From Planctomycetota bacterium (lineage in GTDB: Bacteria > Planctomycetota > Planctomycetia > Pirellulales > Pirellulaceae): DNA of 32,742 nucleotides. Both the position numbers and the translations under genes were made by a program. A model generated the notes under the pieces. That model was not told where the DNA came from. It ran no database searches and worked only from the letters and a program-made list of their open reading frames with translations. The DNA lies in assembly GCA_029259935.1 (NCBI GenBank), contig JAJDEH010000289.1, positions 1-32,742 on the forward strand. The letters are read 5' to 3'. Below, in pieces: positions 7,241 to 19,600 of the stretch. Position 1 is the stretch's first letter; every line of letters starts with the position of its first letter.

Positions 7241-10200
7241 ATGGAAGAAAAAAAAGTCTTCCTCAGCGCATTAGAGATCGATTCTCCCCAGCAGCGCGCG
7301 GAGTTCCTCAATCAAGCCTGTAACGAGAACCCGGCGTTTCGTCGGCGAATTGATGCTCTGCTGCACAGTTACGCGCAGGGTGAAGCGAATCTGCACAATC
7401 CGGATCTCCCCACCATCTCGAATGACGCGACGCCTCGGGACCAAGAAGCCTGCGACGATGGCGATGGTGAAATCTCACTCGACTTTCTGCCGCCGAGCGA
7501 CCGGCCCGACTCGTTGGGACGGCTCGGTCTCTACGAAATTCTCGAAGTGATCGGGCGCGGCGGCATGGGGATCGTGTTCAGGTCACTCGACACGAAGTTG
7601 AACCGCATCGTAGCCATCAAGACGCTGGCCGAAAAGTACTCCGTCAGCGCGACAGCTCGCAAGCGGTTCCTGCGCGAGGCGCAGGCGGCAGCCACGGTCT
7701 CGCACCCGAATGTGGTCACCATTCACGCCATTGAGGAAGAACACGAGACACCCTATCTCGTGATGAAGTGCATTGAGGGAAAAACGCTGCGCGACAAGGT
7801 TGACGAGCAAGGCAATTTGCAAGTCATCAAAATCCTCCGTATCGGCTCTCAGATTGCCGAGGGGCTGGCAGCCGCCCATGCCCAGGGCCTGATCCACCGC
7901 GACGTCAAACCGGCCAATATCCTGTTGGAAAACAGCATCGAGCGAGTACACATCACCGACTTTGGTCTGGCTCGCACGGTGGATGATTTCAGCATCAGCA
8001 AGACCGGCGAGGTGGCCGGCACGCCCGAATTCATGTCACCCGAGCAGGCCAGTGGAGAAATGGTCGACCACCGCTGCGACTTGTTCAGCCTGGGGAGCGT
8101 GCTGTACACGATGTGCACCGGCCGCACGCCGTTTCGCGCGGATTCAACGGTCGCCATCCTGCGACGCGTGTGCGACAAGACACCGCGGCCCATTCGAGAG
8201 GTGAACCCGGAAGTGCCTGTCTGGCTGGTCGAGATTATTGACAAGCTGCTCGCCAAAAACCCGGATGATCGTTTTCAGACAGCCCGGGAAGTCGCTGAAC
8301 TGCTTCAGTTGCATCTCGCCCGCCGTCAAAATGCAACCGACGCCGTGCCGCCAAGTGTCTCATCCGCATCGCCCGCAACCAAGCCTCGATCGCTGGCGAG
8401 TACGCCGGCTTTTTTCGCGATGATATTTGCTCTCGTCGTCGCGGTGGCATCATCCGCCTATTTTCTGAACTTGTTTAGTTTGGGAAGGCCGACTGCCGAC
8501 ACACGAAGCCCTGGTGACGCTGCCCATTCTTCCGTCTCGCCTGATTCATCGCCGGACGAGGTGTCCAATTCGACCGACGTGCCCAACTCGGCTAAGTTCG
8601 CGAGCCAAGACTCTAGTGCGACCGAGATACTGACTGCCGACAATTGGCGATGGACATTGCCAGTTAGCCTCGGCCCGGTTGTTAATAGTACGGATTTTGA
8701 ATCCAGCCCAAGGCTTTCCGCGGATGGTCTCACTCTGCTGTTCAGCTCGAGGCGTCCCGGCGGCCAAGGAAGCTTTGATCTGTGGATGACCACGAGATTG
8801 TCGCAGCGAGATCCATGGGCCACTCCAACGAACCTCGGGCCAGCCATAAATACCGAGGGCATGGAGATTCAATCGTCGTTATCGGTGGACGAACTGACAC
8901 TTATCTTCGCGTCCAGCCGGGAGGGCGGGCAAGGCCGCCGAGACTTGTGGGTCAGTACACGGCCAACGAAACAAGCGGAGTGGTCGGAGCCGTCTAATCT
9001 GGGACCGCCAATCAGCAGCGATAGAGATGACAGGGACCCGTGTCTCTCCCCTGACGGCCTGATACTCCACTTTGCGTCAGATCGGGACGGCCTGTCGGAC
9101 TTGTGGGTTTCCAGACGTTCGTCGGTCAGCGACCCGTGGTCACAACCTGTCAGCCTGGGGATGACGATCAACTCTAGATTCCAAGAGAAGTACCCGGCGA
9201 TTTCGGCGGACGATCGAACGCTGTTGTTCACCCGCTGGTATCATCCCCAAAAATCAGAGATTTGGATGAGTACGCGCTCGTCGCCGAAAGCGCCCTGGCC
9301 ATCGCCCGTCTTGCTCGACCACTTGGGCATCGCCAGATCTTCAACCTTATCAAGCGACGGGCGATCACTGATCTACGCGTCCCAGGGAGATCTCTTTATG
9401 TCGCGGCGCGGGCAAATAGGCGGATCATCGCCCTCCGATTTCACCATGCCCCCCCCATCCAAGATCATCACGTCGAACGATTGGGCCTGGACCCTTCCTG
9501 AGAAGGTGGACGGCGAGATCAACACCTCGTACGAGGAATATGAACCGACCGTGGCGGCAGACCATCTGACGATGATATTCCACTCAAATCGTCCCGGCGG
9601 CTTGGGGAAACACGACCTTTGGATGTCACGGCGGTCGTCAACAACTGAGCCCTGGGGGGAGCCAACGAATCTTGGCTCGATTGTCAATTCGGCGAATGAC
9701 GATCAGGGGCCCTTTCTCTCCCATGACGGGCTAACTCTGCTGTTCTCGTCCATCCGGCAGGCAGGAAAGGTAGATCTTTGGATGTCGACGCGAGAGTCGG
9801 TCGAATCGGAGTGGACTGAACCGGTGAATCTTGGTGCCAAGGTGAATTCCCCAAACCAGGACACGGAACCCTGCCTTTCGGCCGACGGACTGAGCCTGAT
9901 CTTTGCTTCGTCGCGCGAGCCGAAATCGGGAATTTTCGATTTGTGGATGTGTACTCGCTCGTCGACCAAAGCAGAGTGGGAAGAAGCGGTGCATATGGGC
10001 GATGCCATTAACTACCTTGATTGGCAAGGTGCTCCGTGCTTGTCGGCCGATGGGCTCGCACTGCTCTTTCATGGCAGCTTGGCCGCGAAAGAGGGTACGT
10101 GGTTGTCCACGCGGCCGACCTCAAGCGAACCTTGGTCGAAAGCCGTCCTGCTTTCACCCAGTATTGGATTGTCGCCCAGCTTGACTGCCGACGGAAGATC

Positions 10201-10279
10201 CCTGTACTTCCGTAGAATTGATGAAGAGGTCAAGAGCCGCGAGCACTACGACCTGTGGATAACTCGCCGCGTGCGATAG
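7241..10279 (+). CDS. Membrane-anchored Ser/Thr protein kinase with C-terminal PD40 beta-propeller repeats
   Basis: This 1012-residue protein starts with a helical region (1-90). A full Pkn/Hanks-type kinase domain follows at about 97-360: glycine loop GRGGMG (105-110), VAIK Lys127, helix-C Glu146, HRDVKPAN (219-226), DFG (240-242) and a GTPEFMSPEQ activation segment. All key residues are present, so the kinase should be active. A single membrane segment lies at about 389-411, with the kinase inside. The outer part holds ten PD40/WD40-like repeats of the pattern 'SxDGLTLLFSSxR...DLWxSTR'. They fall into two groups of five, each opened by a W-x-W-T-L-P motif (W469 and W748), which looks like an internal duplication. 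Such propellers are typical ligand- or wall-sensing domains. The upstream sigma factor is the likely signalling partner (inference); its phosphorylation is a plausible output. Confidence 0.95.
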   Translation: MEEKKVFLSALEIDSPQQRAEFLNQACNENPAFRRRIDALLHSYAQGEANLHNPDLPTISNDATPRDQEACDDGDGEISLDFLPPSDRPDSLGRLGLYEILEVIGRGGMGIVFRSLDTKLNRIVAIKTLAEKYSVSATARKRFLREAQAAATVSHPNVVTIHAIEEEHETPYLVMKCIEGKTLRDKVDEQGNLQVIKILRIGSQIAEGLAAAHAQGLIHRDVKPANILLENSIERVHITDFGLARTVDDFSISKTGEVAGTPEFMSPEQASGEMVDHRCDLFSLGSVLYTMCTGRTPFRADSTVAILRRVCDKTPRPIREVNPEVPVWLVEIIDKLLAKNPDDRFQTAREVAELLQLHLARRQNATDAVPPSVSSASPATKPRSLASTPAFFAMIFALVVAVASSAYFLNLFSLGRPTADTRSPGDAAHSSVSPDSSPDEVSNSTDVPNSAKFASQDSSATEILTADNWRWTLPVSLGPVVNSTDFESSPRLSADGLTLLFSSRRPGGQGSFDLWMTTRLSQRDPWATPTNLGPAINTEGMEIQSSLSVDELTLIFASSREGGQGRRDLWVSTRPTKQAEWSEPSNLGPPISSDRDDRDPCLSPDGLILHFASDRDGLSDLWVSRRSSVSDPWSQPVSLGMTINSRFQEKYPAISADDRTLLFTRWYHPQKSEIWMSTRSSPKAPWPSPVLLDHLGIARSSTLSSDGRSLIYASQGDLFMSRRGQIGGSSPSDFTMPPPSKIITSNDWAWTLPEKVDGEINTSYEEYEPTVAADHLTMIFHSNRPGGLGKHDLWMSRRSSTTEPWGEPTNLGSIVNSANDDQGPFLSHDGLTLLFSSIRQAGKVDLWMSTRESVESEWTEPVNLGAKVNSPNQDTEPCLSADGLSLIFASSREPKSGIFDLWMCTRSSTKAEWEEAVHMGDAINYLDWQGAPCLSADGLALLFHGSLAAKEGTWLSTRPTSSEPWSKAVLLSPSIGLSPSLTADGRSLYFRRIDEEVKSREHYDLWITRRVR

Positions 10280-10666
10280 CCGCGCTGGTTGCCGCGGTGT
10301 GCTGACGATCTTCTTCAGGCACTCAAACCTAGCCCTGCGGCAGCAAGCCCTGACCAAGAGGCAGGCACGACGGAATCCACCGTATCGCGTCGCGACTGCC
10401 CGACGTGAAATTGGGAGCGACGATGAATCTGCCGGCATGGGCTCCGGCACTCCCGCTGGCTGGCACGTCATGATCCCCGGTTTCTTGGGTACCTCACCTC
10501 GCCCTGAGCATGATGCGCTCGGAGTGATTTCTCAGAAGTTTCGAGAATTCTCCAGATTTGATGAGCCGTTTTGCGACCTGATTCCGCGTTAGCTCCTGAC
10601 GGGATATTTGCGTCTTTTTACGTGGAAAAGCCAAAACGGCCTGATTACGACCACGGAGAGTGAACC
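10280..10666 (+). other. Intergenic region between kinase and giant gene
   Basis: 387 bp contain no convincing gene; the 97-105-codon open frames lack domain signal. Just after the kinase stop, CCGCG at 10284 faces CGCGG about 13 bp later, a weak stem without a T-tract, so I see no firm terminator. The length is enough for a separate promoter for the giant gene, and I could not identify one with confidence. Confidence 0.5.
10655..10660 (+). promoter_or_regulatory. Shine-Dalgarno site of the giant gene
   Basis: GGAGAG lies six bases before the ATG at 10667. This supports the start, which also places the LEPR-XLL motif at its usual position about 40 residues in. Confidence 0.65.
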
Positions 10667-13600
10667 ATGTTTGGATTTCGAGACTGGCTCAAGAAACGAA
10701 ATGCGCGGAAAGCAACGCGTGGCGATCGAGGACGTCTTGACCAACCTTGGCAAGCGAGAACGCTTCGAATTGAGGAACTCGAACCTCGAGTCTTGCTCGC
10801 GGCGTCGCCATCGTGGGACTCCGCGAATTCCAAGTTGACGTTCGACGGTAGTGGCACGGTTTCTCTGCAGTCCTCGGGGAACAAGCTTCAATGGCACGAC
10901 AACAGCAGCGCCGTCTTCTCGTCCGACTTCGATCTAGGCGCCGCGGGCAACCAAGAAATCGATCTGTCGGGGCTGGCCTCCCTGACGATCATCGCCACGG
11001 ACAACGATATATCGACCCTCAAACTCGATGACTTGGCCACGCTGGGCGCGAATCTAAACATCCAGGGAAACTCCATTGAGGTCATCGCCGGAGCGGACAT
11101 ATCGACAAGAAAGAGCGATGGCACGACCGGTGGCGACTTGGCGTTTCAAGGCGATGCAATCAACGTATTCAGCGGCTCCAGGATTGTGACCGACGGGTCT
11201 TCGAGCAGTGGCAAGATCGATTTGACCGTCTCGCGAACTCGTGCCGGTGAGCGCGCGGGAATATTCAGTTCATTCATTGTAACGAACTCTAGCATCACTC
11301 TTACCGATGCAACGATTCTTGGCGGTGCCGTAACGCTGACTGCCTACGCTGAAGAGTCGAGTTTCAATACTCTCCTCAATGCAATCATCCCCGTGACGAC
11401 CGATCTATTGGGAGAGGGAATTAGTAGGCTCGGCGCGAATCCGAATCCTCAAGCCGACGCGATCATCACGGTTTCCGGCGGAACCATCGTCGCCGATAGC
11501 GTCAAGATGGATGCCGACGCGAAGACGAAATCCGAAGCTCTCATCACCTTCTCGCCCGTTTCGGTGGCGATCGCGGACACAAGACCGACTGCCAAGATTG
11601 AGATCAAAGACGGGGCGATTATTCAAGCTGCCGGAAATGTGGATCTGGAGACCACCGCGGACACGACCATGGCTATCAGCGCCGTCCAGCGGTGGAAGGA
11701 CAACGGAAAACTCGGCGTGGCGTTCGCCTATGCCAACACGGACATGACCTCCTCGGCGCGGATATCGGCTGACTCGGTGGTGAACGCCGGCGGCGACGTG
11801 CGACTGGATGCCGATGCGAACAAAACCATGAATATCAGTGCGTCTGCAAATGCAGGGCGCAAGGGCGTCCTTGGTACGGCCCTCACAATCAGTGTTGCCG
11901 AGGTGACGGTTGACGCATTGCTGGATGGCACGGTCAACGCGGGCGGCGACGTGGTTGTCGAAGCCGACATGCTCTCGCAAAAGAATGATGCGTCGTCAAC
12001 TTCCACGGTGGGTTTGGGTGCAGGGAATAGCGCGTTAATCCAGAACCAACTTTTCAATACCATATCGCAGAGAGGAGTGTCGGGGTTTTTAAAGCAGGTT
12101 TGGGATGGCAGTGGGAGAACCGGGAGTGAGAAATCGGCCGGAAAACTATCAAATACCAAGCTCAATCTTTCCGCCGGCGTAACGTATCTCGACCATACAA
12201 ACACGGTCACTGCACGAATCGGTCCTTCGGCGCAGGTCACCTCCGCGACGGGGGACATCTATGTGACCGCGACCGCGTCGGATTTTCCGGAATTGAGCGC
12301 CCGTTCTTCGCTCAGTTCATCAGCGAAGGAAGAAACTAAGAATACGCGAGATAACTCGGCCAGCGCCGCGCTGTCGTACGGCAGGATCGTGAACAAGGCC
12401 GAAGCATTCATCGGCAAGAACGCCAATGTTCAGGCGTCGACGGGCGATCTGCTGGTTCAGTCGCAGACCCGCGTCCCGTGGGAGCAGCAATGGTCGTTCT
12501 GGGATTTGCCAGCCTTCGATTTACCATCCCTCGAGAAAGGGCTCGGCAGGATTTTCGAAAAAACAAACGCCAATTTGGGGATTCAAAACGGCCTATTCAC
12601 ATCCTGGGCCGAAGCGACTGTTTCGGGTAAGGAAAAAGCGATTGGCGGTAGCGCCAATATCCTGACGATCGACAGCACGAGCAACGCGTATATCGACAAT
12701 TCAGCAATCGTCATGGTGGGCGGCGATGCGTCGGTGATCGCGGATAACGAAAACGACACGCTGAACTTTGCCGGCCAGAGCCCGTTAAGTCTTTACTGGT
12801 TGAGTGGTTCAACTTCGGGTGGAACGGGCGTCGGCGGCGCGGGCAGCTTCATCGACTATGTCAACACGGTTACGGCAGAGATACGAACCGACGCCGTGGT
12901 GAACACCGGAAGTTTATTGGTGATGGCCCGGACTGACGAACGCAACATTGCGGTGGCGACCCAAGGTGGCAAAGCGGATAAGTTTGCACTCAACGGAGCC
13001 GCCAACATCCTACTGGTCGACAACGACGTACGGGCACGAATCAGTAACGGCGCGGAAGTTACCATCGGCGACGGAAAAGTGGAAGTGCCTCGCGATTTCG
13101 ACGACTACAACATTGGCGATAGTGCCTCCGAGCCACTGTTTACAGGGCGCGCGACCTTTGCTCCGAACGAACGCTATCAGGTGGATGAAAGCGGCAACGT
13201 CTTTTTGCGCGTGGATGAAGACACCGATCAGATCGTTCTTCCGTTTGACCACGATTTGGAAACCGGCGACCCGGTGTGGTACGACAACGGGGGCGGAGTG
13301 AGTATTGACGGATTGAGCAGTGGAACGGCGTATTTTGCGATCAAGATCGATGAAAATACGCTGCAGCTGGCCACTTCCCGGCCGAACGCGCTCGCCGAGT
13401 TGGCGATCGACCTGAGTCTGACCAGTGGAGTGACGCCGACCGACGGAAACACGCACTCGCTGTTCCCGGGTTTTGAAAACGTGAATGCAATCTCGTTGGG
13501 CGCGGAGGGAGACAATTTCTTCCCGCTGAAGATCGCTTCGTTCCAGCCCACCGCCGACAACGTATCGTCGAATACCTTCAAAGTCCTTGATCACGGCTTG

Positions 13601-16600
13601 AGTACCGGGGATGTGGTGCGTTACGACCGGGGCGCCGGAACCGACCTCAACGGGCTTGTCCAGGCCAGCAATTACGCCGTCATCCGTAGTTCCGGCGATG
13701 CCATTCAGTTGGCAAACTTGGCAACACCCAGTACTCCGATTGCGGTGTCACTTAACGGGGCACATGCCAACGAGGCTCACCGCTTCGTGCCCCAATTCAG
13801 CGCGATTGATTTGGGCTACACCAACGACTTGGACAACGATTGGACGGTCACCTATCACAGCGCGGCCGGCAACAGCGATATCGCCGGCCTGGTCGACGGC
13901 GAAAAATATCAGATCGTGACCGACGCCGACGGGTCGGCGATTGCGTTGCGTGAGATTGGCGGCGGCGTGATTCATGACCTGGGCACGGCCAACGCGGCGG
14001 GTGAGTTCCATTTTCTCGTACCCGATCTCACCATTGACCGCAGCAATATCAATATTCGCGTCAGGCCCCTCGAGAATCCGTTGCTGGCGTTGGATTCCAA
14101 TGGCGACAACAAGATCCGGGCAAGAGCCGTCGAGAACGGGAAATTCGGCGACGACCACATCCTTGGTGTTTCCAGCGAAGAATACCTGACCGACCTCAGC
14201 TTGCTGGTGCTTGCCAGTGACAATGCAGGCTTGTACAGCGTGACGGGCGGTGTCACCAAGGGTCGCGAAGTTGGTGTGGGGTTATCGGTGGCGGTGAACG
14301 ATATCCAGCGTTACACGCGCTCCTTGATCGGCGAAGTAGAAGTCGCGTTGGGAATTCCCAGCATTGCCCCGGGGGTGGGTGTCGACAGCCAGGAAGAGAT
14401 CTTCCTCGGTTATGACCATGGTTTTTCTGACGGCGACACCGTCACGTATTCCTCAGGCGGCGACAACGTCATTGGCGGGCTCCTGGACGGAGATACCTAC
14501 GTCGTTGGAAAGGTCACCGACGCCGACTCGGATTCTCCGATCAGACTGGGCCGAACGCTTGCGGACGCATCGGACGACAGTTCGACCCAATTCTCAGCGA
14601 CGAATGTCAACGATGCTCAGAATGCCAATACGATTGATCTTGGCTATACGCACAATTTTCGGCTGGGCGACGCCGTTCGTTACGACGCGGATCCAGGCGG
14701 CGCGGCAATTGGCGGACTCGTTGACGGGCAAACGTACTATGTCATTCCCACCGGAACCAACACGGTTGCACTCACCGAGCAACGCGACTTGGCACTGGAA
14801 TCCTATCACACCGTATTCAATCCGTATGGGCAGGTGCAGGGCAATGAATTCCTGCTGGGCTATGAGCATGGGTTTGCCGATGGCCAGGCGGTAGTTTACG
14901 GCAACGGGGGCGGAAGCAGTATCACTGGCTTGACCGACGGCAATCTCTATATTGTGAATGTCGTCGACGAGTTCAGTTTTACCTTGGCCAATTCGGCGAC
15001 GCCAAGCACAACTCTGGAACTGACCGTTGCCGAGGGCATCGGGCTCAGACATACACTGCAGCCGACGTTTACGCCCACTTCGACCAATGTGTCCAGCACC
15101 GATCGTACGATCACTTTTGGATTCGAGCATAACCTCGAATCAGGACAGGTCGTGCGTTACAGCAAATCGTCCAACGACACTGGAATTACGAACCTTGTAG
15201 ACGGTGATTTGTATTATGTCATCGTGGATGGTGAAAATTCCATCGCTCTGGCGTCGAGTGAAGCTGACGCCCGGAAGGGTCTGTGGCACGACATTGATCT
15301 CGAAACGGATCTGACGGAGGACGCTTCAGGTACGATCATCAGCCTCGACACCATTCACGGCTATCAGGATAACGATGAGATTTTCTACAGCGTGACTGCG
15401 TATTACGCGGATGACGCACTGACCGTTGGGACTCCACTTGAGTATTTCGACGGAGCCACATGGAAAGCCCTGCCGACGGATACTGTGCTGTATGTCGGCG
15501 CTTACAATGACGGCAGCACCGTCACGGATGCAAATACAGGACTTGTCTCGAGTACAACGCTCTCAATTCAAGTCCGCTTGACATCGAACGGTGCCCCTCT
15601 AACACTGCGCGCTGACAACGCGACCGGCGTTCACTCCTTTGCGCATAAGCAATCTCGCATCGCGGTGGATGCGACAAATGCCACCGGAGAAAGCCATCTC
15701 TTGCAGGATGTGACACGGGTCGATCTGGATAAGTTGGTGGGTAGTGGTACGGCCCACCGTCTGCGTTTGGATTTGAGACCGGATCTGGCGTTGAAGGCTT
15801 CCCATGGTCTTGGCAGAGTATTTACGCCAACGGCAACCAATGTCGCATCCAACACCATTACGCTGCCGTTTGACCACGGCTTTTCAACCGGCGACGCGGT
15901 CGTCTACAGTAGCGGCCTGGGAAGCGACATCGGCGGCCTCGGACACGGAAATATCTATTACGTTGTGTCCACCGGGACTAAATCGTTCCAACTCGTCGAG
16001 TCGGCCGGGGATGCTGGCGCTGCACAGCCGCAAGTGATTCAGCTCGATGCAACCAACGCCAGCGGAACTCATCACGGGTTTGGCCGCGTCTTTGCGGGCC
16101 CGTCGATTATTGACAGTCACCTGGAGACGATTGACTTCGGCCACACCCATGCCTTCATCGATGGCGAATTGGTGATCTATGACGCGAACGGCGGAACAGC
16201 GATCGGCGGCTTGAGGGATGGGGCAACTTATGAAGTTGCGGTTGTCGATCGCTCATCGATTCAATTGAAGAATGTCCTTACGCAGTCGGTGATTGACCTT
16301 GATGGCACAACCGCGACGGGCGGCGGCCACTCGTTTTCGACCCTTGGCGGAGATGGTTTTGTAACCGTCGATGGGAAGGCCATGGTGATCTCGAATAACT
16401 CAGGCACGATCATCTCGGCATCGATTGCCGGAGCTGTAACCAACCATAACCAGGACGGTGGACTTTCATCCGGCGCGGTGTCGACGGGTAGGGTGACGAG
16501 ACAGCGGATAGCAGGTAATTCGAAAGCAAAGTTTAGCAGCGCTCTGTCGGGTGCCGTGATTGTCAATGTCATCAACGATACGACCACCGCGTTCGTTCGT

Positions 16601-19600
16601 GACGCCGTGGTCACCGCAACCGATATGGACGTGCTCGCACGGAACAGCAGTCGTGTTGTCGCAGGTGCTGGTGCCTTCTCTCTCTCTGCCTCGCAGACCC
16701 AACGTACATCGTCAGCCGTCGCGGGCGCGCTGGCGTTGAGTGTCGTTGATAATGAAACTCAAGCGCTGATCGACAACTCGCTGTTGACGGTAACGGCAGG
16801 CGACTTGGACATCGAAGCAATCAACAAAACTCAAGTTACCGCCGTCGCCGCGGGGGGAGCCTTGACTCTTGCTGGCCAAACAGCCCTTGCTGGTTCATTT
16901 GTGTTGAACGTGATCGCTAATGAGGCTCAAGCGTCGATCATCAATGGTTCGGATGTGGCCGTTGCGGCAGTTGCTTTCGACTCTAGCACGGGTGATGTGA
17001 GCGTTCACGCAGTGGACGAGAATCAGATTGAGAGCGTCGCGGGATCGCTTGCTTTCCTCAGTAATCAGAAAGAACAACTCCAAAGAGAAACTTTCGGCAT
17101 TGGCGCCGCACTGGCGGTGAATATTATCACGCAACCCACGGGGACTCTGGCGATCATCGAAGATGCGGATGTGGCCGCCGATGGCGTTGTGACTCTCGAT
17201 GTTGATTTGGAGAATTCAATCATCAGCGTCGCTGCTGGTGTTGCCTTTGTTAATACAAACGCTAAGTCTGGAACGGCTGGAGTGTTCAGCGTCGGTACCA
17301 ATTTCGTCAACTCGCGTGGTCGGGCAGCAATCAAACGGAAGAAAACCAAAGGTGTTTCGGCGGATCGTGGCGTCGTAGTTGACATTGACGACAACACGCA
17401 AGTGATATCGGTGGCCGGCAACGCCGCATTCGCCCTGACATCGACGCTGGCCGCGAATTCCGGCGCTACAAGCCTCGCCGCTGGCGCGGCAATCAGCTTT
17501 AACCTGGTCAATAACAAGGTTGTTGCTGAAATCGACGATGCACCGGTGATCTCAACAGCGGGTAGTGTGCAGGTCACCGCGACGTCGAATCCAACGCTGA
17601 CTTCAACGGCGGCCGGTGGAGCGGTCTCAAGCCAAGACGCGCTGCAAGGATCTTTTTCGGTTAACGTGCTAAACAATGCAGCGATCGCTTCCATACACGG
17701 TGCGCTCAGCAACGTGGATGCATTCGGCAATGTAATTGTCTCCGCGGACGACCACTTGAATCTGGTCTCCGTGGGTGGGAGTCTGGTGCTTACTCTCGGT
17801 CCACTCGGTGGCAGTCCCTCGAGGATACCGGCGATCGGCATCGCAAACTCGACCGTGATCACGGACAACAAGGTTTCGGCGTCTATCGGTGACGGGGTAA
17901 CGATCCAGGCGGATGCAGCGGGAGACAGTCAGGCCGTCTTTACAGGTGCAATCAATAACGGCGTAAAAGAGACAGAACTTGGCAAAGGAGTCATTGTCAC
18001 CGCCGTGTCGTTTGATGACATCAAGACGGTGGCGGCAGGCGCTACAGTCACGAGCCGAATTGCGGGCAGTACCGCGGTCGCCGGGTCAGCAACCGTCACG
18101 GTCATGAATGAAGAGACAGAGGCATCGATCGGCAAGGGAGCGAAGATCAATCAAGCGACAAGCGACGAGACAACCGATCAAAGCGTCTATGTGCGGGCCG
18201 GTGAACGTACCGATCTTAAGGGCGTGGCGGGTTCGCTCGCCCTGGCGACGTTAAAAGGCGACGGCCTGGGGGCGGGTGCCGATGTCGTTGTTCTGCTGAA
18301 GGACGTGAAGGCCTGGATTGGCGAGGGCGCAAATGTTCAAGCCCAGAACAACGTCTTTGTCGAATCCACGTCCCATGAAGATGGTATCTCTGCCGCCGGT
18401 TCGGTCGGAGCGGCGCTGGTGAATAGCTCCGTCGCGGGCGCGGTCGGGGTCTCGGTCTACGACGTCGAGACGCGCGCCAACATTAAAAGTTCGCGGGCAA
18501 CGCCCACCAGGGTTACTGCCGAAGGCAGTGTGCTGGTTTCCGCCGAAGAGCGGACGGTTCTGGCCCTTGTGGAAGGCAATTTCTCGGCAAGTGCCAAGGA
18601 CAGTTTTGGGGGCGCGATCGGTGTGCCGATCATCAGTAAAACGACCGAAGCCAACATTGGGACCCGCGCGGTTGTCAATGCGCAGGGCAATCGCGACGGC
18701 ATCCGCGTGAACTCCGGCGATTTCGCCACCTTTGGCGGCGACACTTCGCCAAATGGCGATGTCGGCAGCGTTGACCTCGACAACAGCGACTTGCCGACCG
18801 ACGACGATCTGAGTTACCTCAACAATCGCAACGCCAAGCCGCTGCAAATCAGCGGGTTTAAGGGTGTGGCCGTGACCGCTGTCAATAGCGATCAGGTCGA
18901 ACTGTACACAGGCGGGGCCGCCGCATCGGGCAAGATAGCTGTCCAAATATCCGCCGGCGTCAGCGTGGTCACGGAACACACGACGGCCTCGATCGACGAC
19001 AGAGCACTGATTAACCAAACCGGACTATCTACGCCAGACAGCGATCAATCGGTGCTTGTCACCGCTGGGAATGATTTCTTCACACGGACCATTATCGCCG
19101 GTGGCGCATTCTCCGGAGCCGACGGAGCCGCCGTGCCAAGCGTGGGTATCTCTCACATTACAATTGACACACAAGCCTCGATCGGTTCGCTCGCGGTCGT
19201 CGGTGCCAAGCACAATGTGATTGTGACGGCTTACAACGAGGAGGACATGGAAGTTGTTGCAGTCAGTATTGCGGGTACGGGCGGCACTTTTGCCGGCGCT
19301 GGCGCATTCGCTATCGTCGACATCAATAACGCCACCAAGGCGTTTGTTGACACCGCGGCGATTGTTGATGCGGGCGGCAACGTGAGGATTCATGCTGAAG
19401 ACCGCACCGACGTCGACCTGATTGCCGGCAGCGCCGGGGTGTCGCTGAGTGGCGGTGGCGTGGGCGCTTCGGTCGGTCTTACCTTCATCCAGAAAGATAC
19501 CCAGGCCTATATCGCCGAACGTGCCAAGGTCGATGCCAAGGGGTTAGGTGCGAATAATGCCTTTACCATCTTCAACGGCGACGAAGACGCCAACGGTGAC

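Noticed and set aside
10284..10301. Possible terminator after the kinase gene (CCGCG...CGCGG)
   Set aside because: Only a 5-bp stem with an 8-nt loop and no T-tract, too weak to list as a feature.
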